From: Streptosporangiaceae bacterium
GTDB taxonomy: Bacteria > Actinomycetota > Actinomycetes > Streptosporangiales > Streptosporangiaceae
Assembly: GCA_030045175.1 (NCBI GenBank)
Contig: JASIBM010000199.1
Span: forward strand, 1-14,451
DNA length: 14,451 bases
Reading direction: 5' to 3'
Position 1 is the stretch's first letter. Every line of letters begins with the position of its first letter. Positions 6,347 through 12,311 of this stretch are shown here, piece by piece. The translations under genes were made by a program, and so were the position numbers. Below the pieces are notes generated by a model. The model was not told the DNA's origin. It was given only the letters and a program-made list of their open reading frames with translations, and did not search any database.

Positions 6347-7481
6347 GTGGGTTCGAGGTGTGGTGGCCGCAGCCGCGGCGACCACGGCGTTCGCGGCGAT
6401 GACGCTCGCCGGAGGCGCGCCAGCGAGCACGGGCGCGAGCACGCGGTGGAGCGAGGCCGAGGCTCGCGCTGACCTCATCAGCAGGCTCGCGGCGACGCCG
6501 CTCGCCTTCCGTGACAGCCTGCACGACTCGGCTGGCAACACGATGGACACCGCGAAGATCCTCCAGGCCAGCCCGGGGAACTACCTCGCCGTGTACACGA
6601 CGGGAAACGTCATCAAGCTCGCGACGTCCACCGACCTGATGAACTGGACCTACGTGCGGGACCTGGACACGTCCGCGACTCAGCCCTACATCGCGGCCGG
6701 GCCGGACGGCTCCTACCTGCTCGCCGACGAGAAGTTCGACGCCGCGGGAGCCACCTCCGGGTCGAGTCACCTGTACTTCGCTCACTACGCCAGCCTCGGC
6801 GCGCTGCTGGCCGGCCAGCCGGACTGGCACGCCGCCCCGCCGCTTGACCCATCGCTGCACGGTGACAGGTTCTACTCGCAGTGCAACGAAGGCACCCCGG
6901 ACATTCACGGGATTCGCCTGGCGCGCGGCCAGGCCGAGGTGAGCTTCGGGTTCCACTACAACTCACGCTGCGGCTCGCCAGGACCGGACCGGGAGGCCTA
7001 CGGCAGCTTCACGGTCACCGGCATAGACCCCGGTACCGGGCAGGCAACCGCGAGCTGGTCAGCCACCAGGGACATCGTCCGCGACAAGGCCGCCGCCGCG
7101 ATCGGATACACCGGCAGCCAGGGCGGCCGTGACGACATCACCTGGCATGGGTGGCGATTCAGCATCGGTGAGGCGCAGTGCGGTTCGCGGATCACCGCCG
7201 ACTGCACGGTCGGCGATGACGCGTATGACTTCGCCAGCCTGCGCTACATCCTGTACGACTACTCGAACCGGCGGGCATACCCCGTCGCCATACCGCCGGG
7301 CGTCGAGACCGCCCGCGGCTCGGTGGCCCGTTGCCACGGGAACCCGAAGATAACGGCGCTGAATGCCCCGGGCGGCAGGCCCGTCCTGGTCGTGACCGGC
7401 TATATCTTCGGACCGCCCGGCGGCTGCGTCCCGGCGGGCACCATAGCCGGCGAGTTCCTTTACGAGGTACCCGCGAGCTAG
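6330..7481 (+). CDS. Exported beta-propeller protein, GH43-like
   Basis: From ATG 6330 the product is 383 residues. The N-terminus MMIRYWWVRG followed by an Ala-rich hydrophobic stretch (residues 11-31) looks like a signal peptide with cleavage near A32. Alternative starts are GTG 6294, which adds 12 uncharacteristic residues, ATG 6333 and GTG 6360. None has a good ribosome binding site; the nearest AGGGG is at 6303-6307. The mature protein has propeller-like blades: NYLAVYTTGNVIKLATSTDLMNWTYV (residues ~84-109) contains the S-T-D-L-x-N-W signature seen in family 43/32 glycoside hydrolases, followed by QPYIAAGPDGSYLLADE and HLYFAHYASL. Six cysteines (C185, C214, C284, C292, C335, C366) suggest disulfides. 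I cannot assign the catalytic acid triad with confidence, so it may be a hydrolase or a non-catalytic glycan binder. It faces the DUF218 gene tail to tail and both stops lie in one CTAG (7478-7481). Confidence 0.75.
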   Translation: MMIRYWWVRGVVAAAAATTAFAAMTLAGGAPASTGASTRWSEAEARADLISRLAATPLAFRDSLHDSAGNTMDTAKILQASPGNYLAVYTTGNVIKLATSTDLMNWTYVRDLDTSATQPYIAAGPDGSYLLADEKFDAAGATSGSSHLYFAHYASLGALLAGQPDWHAAPPLDPSLHGDRFYSQCNEGTPDIHGIRLARGQAEVSFGFHYNSRCGSPGPDREAYGSFTVTGIDPGTGQATASWSATRDIVRDKAAAAIGYTGSQGGRDDITWHGWRFSIGEAQCGSRITADCTVGDDAYDFASLRYILYDYSNRRAYPVAIPPGVETARGSVARCHGNPKITALNAPGGRPVLVVTGYIFGPPGGCVPAGTIAGEFLYEVPAS

Positions 7482-8053
7482 CACGAGGTCTGCAGGAACA
7501 GCGCCTTCAGCAGGGCTCCCCACTGGTACACGATCTGGTATGGCCAGTTGGTCTGCGTCGGGTCCGGCGGCGTGGTCATGACGTAGACGGGGCCGCCGAA
7601 GCACCGCTCCACCCGCAGCCTGGCGCGGGTGTCCTGAGGCGTGATGGTCACCAGCGCGACCGAGCGCCAGTGATACTTCCTCGCCAGGCGGCCGATGTAC
7701 TCAGCCTCGCCCTCGGTCGACGCGGGCGTGGGGTTGAAGCAGATGAGCCTGACGCCAGGGACCGGCCGCGGGCAGCTGTAGCCGGAGCCTGGCGTGCCGA
7801 GGGAAACCACCAGGAATCGCGGCCGGTGCTGGCGCGCCAGCTGGAGGGCACGGCGCAGGATCTTGCCCGGACCGTCCATGATGGCGATCGCGCTCACCTT
7901 GGCTGGCATGCCCTGGGCCGGCCAGATGAACAGGCGAGCGGTCGCCGCGCTCAGGACCACGACGAAGACAGCCAGCGCGAGCCCGATCCTGCGCCAGCGC
8001 CTCGCCCGGCGCGAGACGACCCGGGCGCCCGGTGCTACGGGCCCGCGTCGCAC
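7478..8053 (-). CDS. Membrane-anchored DUF218 (YdcF/SanA/ElyC-like) protein
   Basis: This 191-residue protein is read from GTG 8053 on the minus strand. A very basic N-terminus (RRARRWRR) precedes one transmembrane helix (residues ~23-44), so the rest should be outside the membrane. The outer domain resembles the DUF218 fold: FLVVSLGTP near residue 80, ASTEGEAEYIGRLARKYHW (111-129) like the family's A-x-S-T-x-x-E-A segment, then SVALVTITPQDTRARL (131-146), where family members usually have V-T-S-x-x-H-x-x-R-A. Here Q140 replaces the usual His but the Arg remains. DUF218 proteins are linked to envelope integrity and vancomycin sensitivity (SanA) or lipid-carrier and envelope polysaccharide metabolism (ElyC). 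The start lies 19 bases inside the methyltransferase gene, making it the last gene of the minus-strand operon. A later start is possible. Confidence 0.75.
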   Translation of the reverse strand: MRRGPVAPGARVVSRRARRWRRIGLALAVFVVVLSAATARLFIWPAQGMPAKVSAIAIMDGPGKILRRALQLARQHRPRFLVVSLGTPGSGYSCPRPVPGVRLICFNPTPASTEGEAEYIGRLARKYHWRSVALVTITPQDTRARLRVERCFGGPVYVMTTPPDPTQTNWPYQIVYQWGALLKALFLQTSC

Positions 8054-8961
8054 GGCACTGAACGTGCGCCGCGGGGCGAGGGGACCGCGGAAGGTTCCCG
8101 GCGGGGCGAGGGGACCGTGACCTGGGCACGAGGTACTTCTCCCGAGCGCCCACGCCGCGCCACCACCAGGTAACCGGTGCCCATCCAGCGGCGCCAGCCG
8201 CGCGTGACAGTCCGATCATGCGGAATCCGCTCTGCCCTTCGCGCCAGGGCGGGAAGGCGGTCGAACGGCGGGAGATGCGGCGTGACATCGAAATGAACCA
8301 GATCGACCGGCGCCAGGTCGACCCTAGCCAGCATGCGCTTCAGCCAGCCCGCCGGAATGCCCCGGATGCCGGTGCGGCGCGCGCCGTGCCGCCGGTCGAG
8401 CGGGCGGCCGAGAAGCCTCTCAATCATTGCCAGGATCCGCAATGAGGGCCAGTAGACGAACCACTCGGTGATCCGGTAAGGGCTCATCGGATTCAACATG
8501 GTGACTATGACGATGCCGCCCGGCCGGACGACCCTGGATATCTCGCGGACGGCGAGGCCCGCGTTGGCATACTCAAGTGAGCCGAGCACGAGAACGACAT
8601 CAAAGCTCGAATCGAGGAAGGGCAGCGCCTCGAGCTCGCCGGTGGCCGGCCCCACCTGACCGAGATCGCCCGTGCTGGCCACGCAGTACTTAGTCATCGC
8701 TATTGATTGATCAAGCACCGTGATGCGGAAGCTGGCCGGCGACGACGTGAGCAGGGCACGCGTCATGACCCCCGGCCCGCAGCCTGCGTCCAGCACGTCT
8801 CCGCCTGGGTGGCTCGCCAGGATGTCCTGAACTAGTCGCTGGCGAGATAGCCGGAATCGGCCGTCGTGCCGGTCGTCGTGGGTGGCGCGCACGTACTCTA
8901 CAGCCGCGTCCGCGCTTTCGTACTGCGCAATGACGCGTCCTTTACGCGAATTTTGTTTCAC
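8035..8961 (-). CDS. Class I SAM-dependent methyltransferase with extended C-terminal tail
   Basis: The 308-residue protein starts at GTG 8961, overlapping the epimerase stop by four bases (read GTGA on the minus strand), and has no visible Shine-Dalgarno sequence, so its translation should be coupled. It is a Rossmann-fold methyltransferase: motif I VLDAGCGPG (residues 57-65) binds SAM, LDQS (83-86) holds the acidic ribose-binding residue, LPFLDSSFDVVLVLGSLEYA (113-132) is motif post-II/III, and ISRVVRPGGIVIVTMLNP (141-158) is the typical strand-5 region. Residues 165-185 form a hydrophobic helical insert (WFVYWPSLRILAMIERLL) that may touch the membrane. From about residue 270 the chain becomes an Arg/Pro-rich tail with a tandem repeat and probably is not part of the fold. 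Its place after a deoxysugar epimerase suggests a sugar or glycan-lipid methyltransferase, but the acceptor is unknown. Confidence 0.85.
   Translation of the reverse strand: MKQNSRKGRVIAQYESADAAVEYVRATHDDRHDGRFRLSRQRLVQDILASHPGGDVLDAGCGPGVMTRALLTSSPASFRITVLDQSIAMTKYCVASTGDLGQVGPATGELEALPFLDSSFDVVLVLGSLEYANAGLAVREISRVVRPGGIVIVTMLNPMSPYRITEWFVYWPSLRILAMIERLLGRPLDRRHGARRTGIRGIPAGWLKRMLARVDLAPVDLVHFDVTPHLPPFDRLPALARRAERIPHDRTVTRGWRRWMGTGYLVVARRGRSGEVPRAQVTVPSPRREPSAVPSPRGARSVPCDAGP
8071..8117. repeat. Direct repeat, 17 bp, period 30, in the methyltransferase tail
   Basis: GCGGGGCGAGGGGACCG occurs at 8071-8087 and again at 8101-8117. The 30-base period equals ten codons, so the protein has two VPSPR copies ten residues apart and the frame is kept. 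This indicates a recent tandem duplication within the coding sequence. Confidence 0.75.
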
Positions 8962-9509
8962 TTATCTAGCAGTTTGATCGCATCGGCCAATGGCGGGGCA
9001 TGCCGATCTCGCTCCGAGATGGCGGCGGCCGGAAGTGGCCACGGTATGCCTAGCTCAGGATCATTGAAGGCAATGGACACGTCCTCGGCGGGGTCATGAG
9101 CGCGATCGATCCGATAGGACACGTCCGCGGGCTCGGTAAGCGCCTGGAACCCGTGCGCGCAACCGGCTGGCACGTAGAGTGATTCCTGCGTATCACCGCG
9201 CAGGTCGAAGCTTTCCCAGTTGAGGTACGTGGGCGAGGCAGGGCGCAGGTCGAGTACGACATCGAAGATCGCCCCGTAGGAGCACCGGACCAGCTTCGCC
9301 TCCCCCGTCCCGCGCCGCACGTGCAGGCCGCGCGTCACCCCCAGGGCAGAGCGGGACACGCTGTCCTGGACGAACGGCGCTGGGTCCAGCCCCGCGGCGC
9401 GCATCACGTCCACGTCGTATGTCCGGCAGAAGAACCCGCGCTCGTCGACATGCGGAGCTGGCTTAAACAACAAGGCGCCAGCAATGCGCGGGATGGTGCA
9501 AATTTCCAC
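8958..9509 (-). CDS. dTDP-4-dehydrorhamnose 3,5-epimerase family protein
   Basis: This 183-residue protein matches the RmlC/RfbC cupin family in length and along its whole sequence. DERGFFCRTY (22-31), FVQDSVSRSALGVTRGLHVRRG (47-67), KLVRCSYGAIFDVVLDLR (72-89), YVPAGCAHGF (112-121) and FNDPELGIPWP (148-158) align with characterised RmlC. The catalytic base H63, the tyrosine acid Y132 (SYR) and the partner aspartate D168 are present, so it should be active. The usual YY pair before SP (as in NYYSP) is A-H here (RAHDP, 136-140), which may alter substrate preference. The family isomerises dTDP-4-keto-6-deoxyglucose at C3 and C5 towards rhamnose, or at C3 only in other deoxysugar pathways. No rmlA, B or D is in the window. 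GTG start 9509 has GGAGGAG seven bases upstream (9516-9522). It heads the minus-strand operon. Confidence 0.9.
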   Translation of the reverse strand: MEICTIPRIAGALLFKPAPHVDERGFFCRTYDVDVMRAAGLDPAPFVQDSVSRSALGVTRGLHVRRGTGEAKLVRCSYGAIFDVVLDLRPASPTYLNWESFDLRGDTQESLYVPAGCAHGFQALTEPADVSYRIDRAHDPAEDVSIAFNDPELGIPWPLPAAAISERDRHAPPLADAIKLLDK

Positions 9510-9515
9510 GCGGAA

Positions 9516-9522
9516 CTCCTCC
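9516..9522 (-). promoter_or_regulatory. Strong ribosome binding site of the epimerase gene
   Basis: GGAGGAG on the minus strand, six bases before GTG 9509. It confirms the GTG start and shows this gene begins a translated operon. Confidence 0.75.
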
Positions 9523-9767
9523 GGCGGATGCCAAGGCTGCGCTCACCCGAGGCCCTCGGCCGGCGCCAGCAGGCGCCTGGCGACATGGGCAGGGCGACCC
9601 GACGCGCCATAAGAGAATCGGCGCTCGCACCATGATACGTCCATGCTCAGAACTTCGGCTCGGGGGTATTTCCGGCCCATTCGCGGTATCACCGTCCCCG
9701 CTCGGCGCTCCTGTGGTATGCCGGTTCCCCGGGGTAAGCCAGCCGCCCAGCCATGGAGCCAGTCAGC

Positions 9768-9776
9768 AGGAAGGGG
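9768..9776 (+). promoter_or_regulatory. Ribosome binding site setting the dehydrogenase start
   Basis: AGGAAGGGG lies six bases before ATG 9783. This places the start at MKVVVVGLGYVG, right at the first beta strand of the Rossmann fold, and argues against the in-frame ATG at 9753. Confidence 0.7.
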
Positions 9777-9782
9777 ACGCGC

Positions 9783-11102
9783 ATGAAGGTTGTGGTGGTC
9801 GGCCTCGGCTACGTCGGCACCGTGACCGCGGCCTGCCTGGCCTCGGGCGGGCATGACGTCTGGGGGGTCGACATCGACCCGGCGAAGGTGGATGACCTCA
9901 ACCGGGGCCGCAGCCCGGTGGCTGAGCCAGGCCTGGACGCCATGGTGGCGCGGGCGGTAGCCGACGGCGCGCTGCACGCGACGTCGTCGTGCGCCCAGGC
10001 CCTTGACCAAGCCGAGATATCGCTGGTGTGCGTGGGGACGCCATCGACGCCGCGCGGCGCCACCGACCTTTCGTACCTGCGTCGAGCCGTGGCGGAGATC
10101 GCCGCGGCACTCCGGACCGCCGAGCGGGCCCCCGGCGGTCACAGCGTCGTGATCCGCAGCACGGTCCCGCCGGGTACGGTCGACGAGATCGTGGCGCCGG
10201 CGCTCGCGGAGATCCTGGGCGAGGCCGCCGAGCCCACCGGAGTGGCGATGTGCCCGGAGTTCCTGCGGGAGGGCTGCGGTATCGCGGACTTCTACGCACC
10301 GCCCCTGCTGGTGGCCGGGACCTCGGACGCCCGCGTCGCGACCTCGGTGCGGCGCCTCTTCGCCTTCCTCGACCAGCCCGTGCAGCTGGTGGATGTGCGC
10401 ATCGCCGAGGCGCTCAAGTACGCCTGCAACGCGTTCCACGCCACCAAGGTGGCATTCACCAACGAGGTCGCCCGGCTGTTCCGGCTCCTCGACGTCGATT
10501 CCCGCCAGGTCATGTCCCTGTTCTGCGAGGACCAGGTGCTCAACATCTCGCCGAGCTACCTGCGCCCTGGCTTCGCCTTCGGCGGATCGTGCCTGCCCAA
10601 GGACCTCAGGTCGCTGCTGCACCTGGCGCGCGTGAGCGGCGCAGACCTGCCGCTGCTCGCGGCCACGCTGGCCACCAACGAGCTCACCGTGAGCGACGTC
10701 GTCGACCGAGTGGTCGCGTCCGGCGCCCGCACCGTCGCGCTGTTCGGCCTGAGCTTCAAGATGAACACCGACGACCTGCGCGAGAGCCCGTACGTGGAGG
10801 TCGCGGAGCGACTGATCGGCAAGGGATTCGAGGTTCGCATCTACGACCAGGTGGTCAACCCTGCCCGCCTGGTCGGCGCCAACCTGCGGTACGTGGAGTC
10901 GAAGCTGCCGCACCTGAGCCGCCTGCTCGCCCGCGAGCCCGCCGACGTGCTGGCCGGGGCCGACGTGGCCATCGTGTCGGCGACCAGCCCGCCCGTGCTC
11001 GACGCGCTGCGCGCCCGCCCGCCCCGCCGCCTGATCGACCTGTGCGGCCAGCTCGGCGCCGAGCTCGAGGCATTGCCCGGCTATGAGGGGATCGGCTGGT
11101 GA
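9783..11102 (+). CDS. AlgD-type nucleotide-sugar 6-dehydrogenase (GDP-mannose/UDP-glucose family)
   Basis: This 439-residue enzyme oxidises a nucleotide sugar at C6 to a uronic acid, using two NAD+. The N-terminal Rossmann motif is GLGYVG (7-12). CPEFLREG (157-164), EALKYACNAFHATKVAF (209-225, with K212 and N216), FGGSCLPKD (266-274, catalytic C270) and SFKMNTDDLRESP (324-336) are the family signatures. The wording LRPGFAFGGSCLPKDLRSL, LIGKGFEVRIYD and VESKLPHLSRLL is much closer to GDP-mannose dehydrogenase AlgD than to typical UDP-glucose dehydrogenases, and length and cysteine position agree with AlgD (436 residues, Cys268 from memory). GDP-mannose is therefore a reasonable substrate guess, UDP-glucose or another sugar the alternative. 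It leads the plus-strand operon; its stop overlaps the next start by four bases (GTGA). Confidence 0.9.
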   Translation: MKVVVVGLGYVGTVTAACLASGGHDVWGVDIDPAKVDDLNRGRSPVAEPGLDAMVARAVADGALHATSSCAQALDQAEISLVCVGTPSTPRGATDLSYLRRAVAEIAAALRTAERAPGGHSVVIRSTVPPGTVDEIVAPALAEILGEAAEPTGVAMCPEFLREGCGIADFYAPPLLVAGTSDARVATSVRRLFAFLDQPVQLVDVRIAEALKYACNAFHATKVAFTNEVARLFRLLDVDSRQVMSLFCEDQVLNISPSYLRPGFAFGGSCLPKDLRSLLHLARVSGADLPLLAATLATNELTVSDVVDRVVASGARTVALFGLSFKMNTDDLRESPYVEVAERLIGKGFEVRIYDQVVNPARLVGANLRYVESKLPHLSRLLAREPADVLAGADVAIVSATSPPVLDALRARPPRRLIDLCGQLGAELEALPGYEGIGW

Positions 11103-12310
11103 GCCGCGTCCTGATCATCGTCCAGAATCTGCCCGTCCCTTTCGACCGGCGGGTCTGGCTCGAGTGCCAGGCGCTCGTCGCCGCCGGCCATGAGGTGTGC
11201 GTCGTCTGCCCCAAGGGGGAAGGCGACCCTGCCTTCGAGGTCGTCGACTCGGTGCGGCTGTACAAGTACCGTCCGTACGCCCCAGGCGGCAGCAAGCTCG
11301 GCTTCATCACCGAGTACGTCTACTCCTTCCTGGCGACCGCGCGGCTGGTACTGAGGGCCCGGCGCTCTGGCCGGTTCGACGTGATCCAGGCGTGCAACCC
11401 GCCCGACATCTTCTGGCCGATCGCCATGGCGGCGCGGGCCGTCGATCGCACCAGGTTCGTCTTCGACCACCACGACCTCTGCCCTGAGCTATATCAGTCG
11501 CGCTTCCCTGACGGGCCGAAGCTGCCGTACCGGGCGCTGCGCGCGCTCGAGCGCCGGACGCACCGCAGCGCCGACCATGTGATCGCCACGAACGACTCCT
11601 ACCGCGAGATCGCCATCCGGCGCAGCGGCAAGCCGGCCGACGCGGTGACTGTCGTCCGCACGGGCCCGGACCCCGAGCGGCTGCGGCGAGGCGCGGCGAG
11701 ACCCGAGCTACGCCGGGGCAGGCGGTTCCTGGCCGCTTACATCGGCGTCATGGGGCCACAGGACGGGGTGGACATCGTCGTACGGGTCGCCGACATCCTC
11801 GTGCACGACCTGCACCGTGACGACATCGCCTTCACCTTGATCGGCTCGGGTGACTGCTACCACGAGCTGGTGGCGCTGCGCGACGAACTGCATCTCGGCG
11901 GCCACGTCGAGTTCACCGGCCGGGCACCCGATGACCTCGTCGCGCAGATCCTGTCCACGGCGGACGTCGGCTTGTCACCTGACCCGAAGAATCCGCTCAA
12001 CGACGTCTCCACGATGAACAAGACCATGGAGTACATGTCGTTCGAAATGCCGCTCGTCGCCTTCGACCTGCGGGAGACCCGGATCTCCGCGGGCGACGCG
12101 GCGGTCTACGTCACGCCCGGCGACCTGCACGGCTACGCCCAGGCGATCATCGACCTGATGGACGACGAGCCGCGGCGCGCCAGGCTCGGCCGGATCGGGC
12201 GTGCCCGGGTCGAGCAGGAGCTCGCCTGGAGCCATCAGGAGCGCGCGTACCTTGACGTCTACCGTGGCGTGCTCGGCCAGCCCGCCTCGCTCGACCTGAC
12301 CGGAGCCTGA
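11099..12310 (+). CDS. GT4-family glycosyltransferase
   Basis: The 403-residue GT-B protein starts at GTG 11099, overlapping the dehydrogenase stop, with GAGGGG (11085-11090) eight bases upstream. The N-terminal domain has NLPVPFDRRVWLECQALVAAGHEV (10-33) and DVIQACNPPDIFW (94-106), then FDHHDLCPELYQSRF (122-136), a signature of exopolysaccharide-cluster GT4 enzymes. The donor-binding C-terminal domain has AYIGVMGPQDGVD (213-225), FTLIGSGD (245-252), EFTGRAPDDL (271-280) and NKTMEYMSFEMPLVAFDL (307-324), which contains the E-rich nucleotide-sugar binding segment. It should add a sugar from a nucleotide donor to a lipid-linked intermediate on the inner face of the membrane with retention of configuration. 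Coupling with the uronic-acid dehydrogenase suggests that the uronic acid could be the donor, but this is inference. Confidence 0.9.
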   Translation: MSRVLIIVQNLPVPFDRRVWLECQALVAAGHEVCVVCPKGEGDPAFEVVDSVRLYKYRPYAPGGSKLGFITEYVYSFLATARLVLRARRSGRFDVIQACNPPDIFWPIAMAARAVDRTRFVFDHHDLCPELYQSRFPDGPKLPYRALRALERRTHRSADHVIATNDSYREIAIRRSGKPADAVTVVRTGPDPERLRRGAARPELRRGRRFLAAYIGVMGPQDGVDIVVRVADILVHDLHRDDIAFTLIGSGDCYHELVALRDELHLGGHVEFTGRAPDDLVAQILSTADVGLSPDPKNPLNDVSTMNKTMEYMSFEMPLVAFDLRETRISAGDAAVYVTPGDLHGYAQAIIDLMDDEPRRARLGRIGRARVEQELAWSHQERAYLDVYRGVLGQPASLDLTGA

Positions 12311-12311
12311 A

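Larger units (their letters stand above)
9510..9782. other. Divergent intergenic region between two glycan operons
   Basis: This 273-base region should hold the promoters for both the minus-strand epimerase operon and the plus-strand dehydrogenase operon. It contains a small GGCGCC-AGCA-GGCGCC hairpin (9562-9577), a CCCCGGGG palindrome (9727-9734) and three GGTAT copies at 9665, 9685 and 9715, spaced 20 and 30 bases apart. I see no clear consensus promoter and no supported coding sequence. An in-frame ATG at 9753 lies upstream of the better start at 9783. Confidence 0.5.

Noticed and set aside
7331..8173. Long plus-strand open frame over the DUF218 gene
   Set aside because: The translation is Arg/Gly/Ala-rich with no family resemblance, typical of an antisense frame in GC-rich DNA; the minus-strand genes have clear motifs.
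9562..9577. GGCGCC-AGCA-GGCGCC stem as a terminator
   Set aside because: It lies upstream of both divergent genes, where no transcript should end, and such short GC stems arise easily in this composition.
9753..9782. Upstream ATG for the nucleotide-sugar dehydrogenase
   Set aside because: It adds ten residues before the first Rossmann strand, while AGGAAGGGG sits properly before ATG 9783.
9543..10913. Long minus-strand open frame opposite the dehydrogenase
   Set aside because: Low-complexity Arg/His/Ala-rich translation opposite an unmistakable AlgD-type enzyme, so it is a shadow frame.
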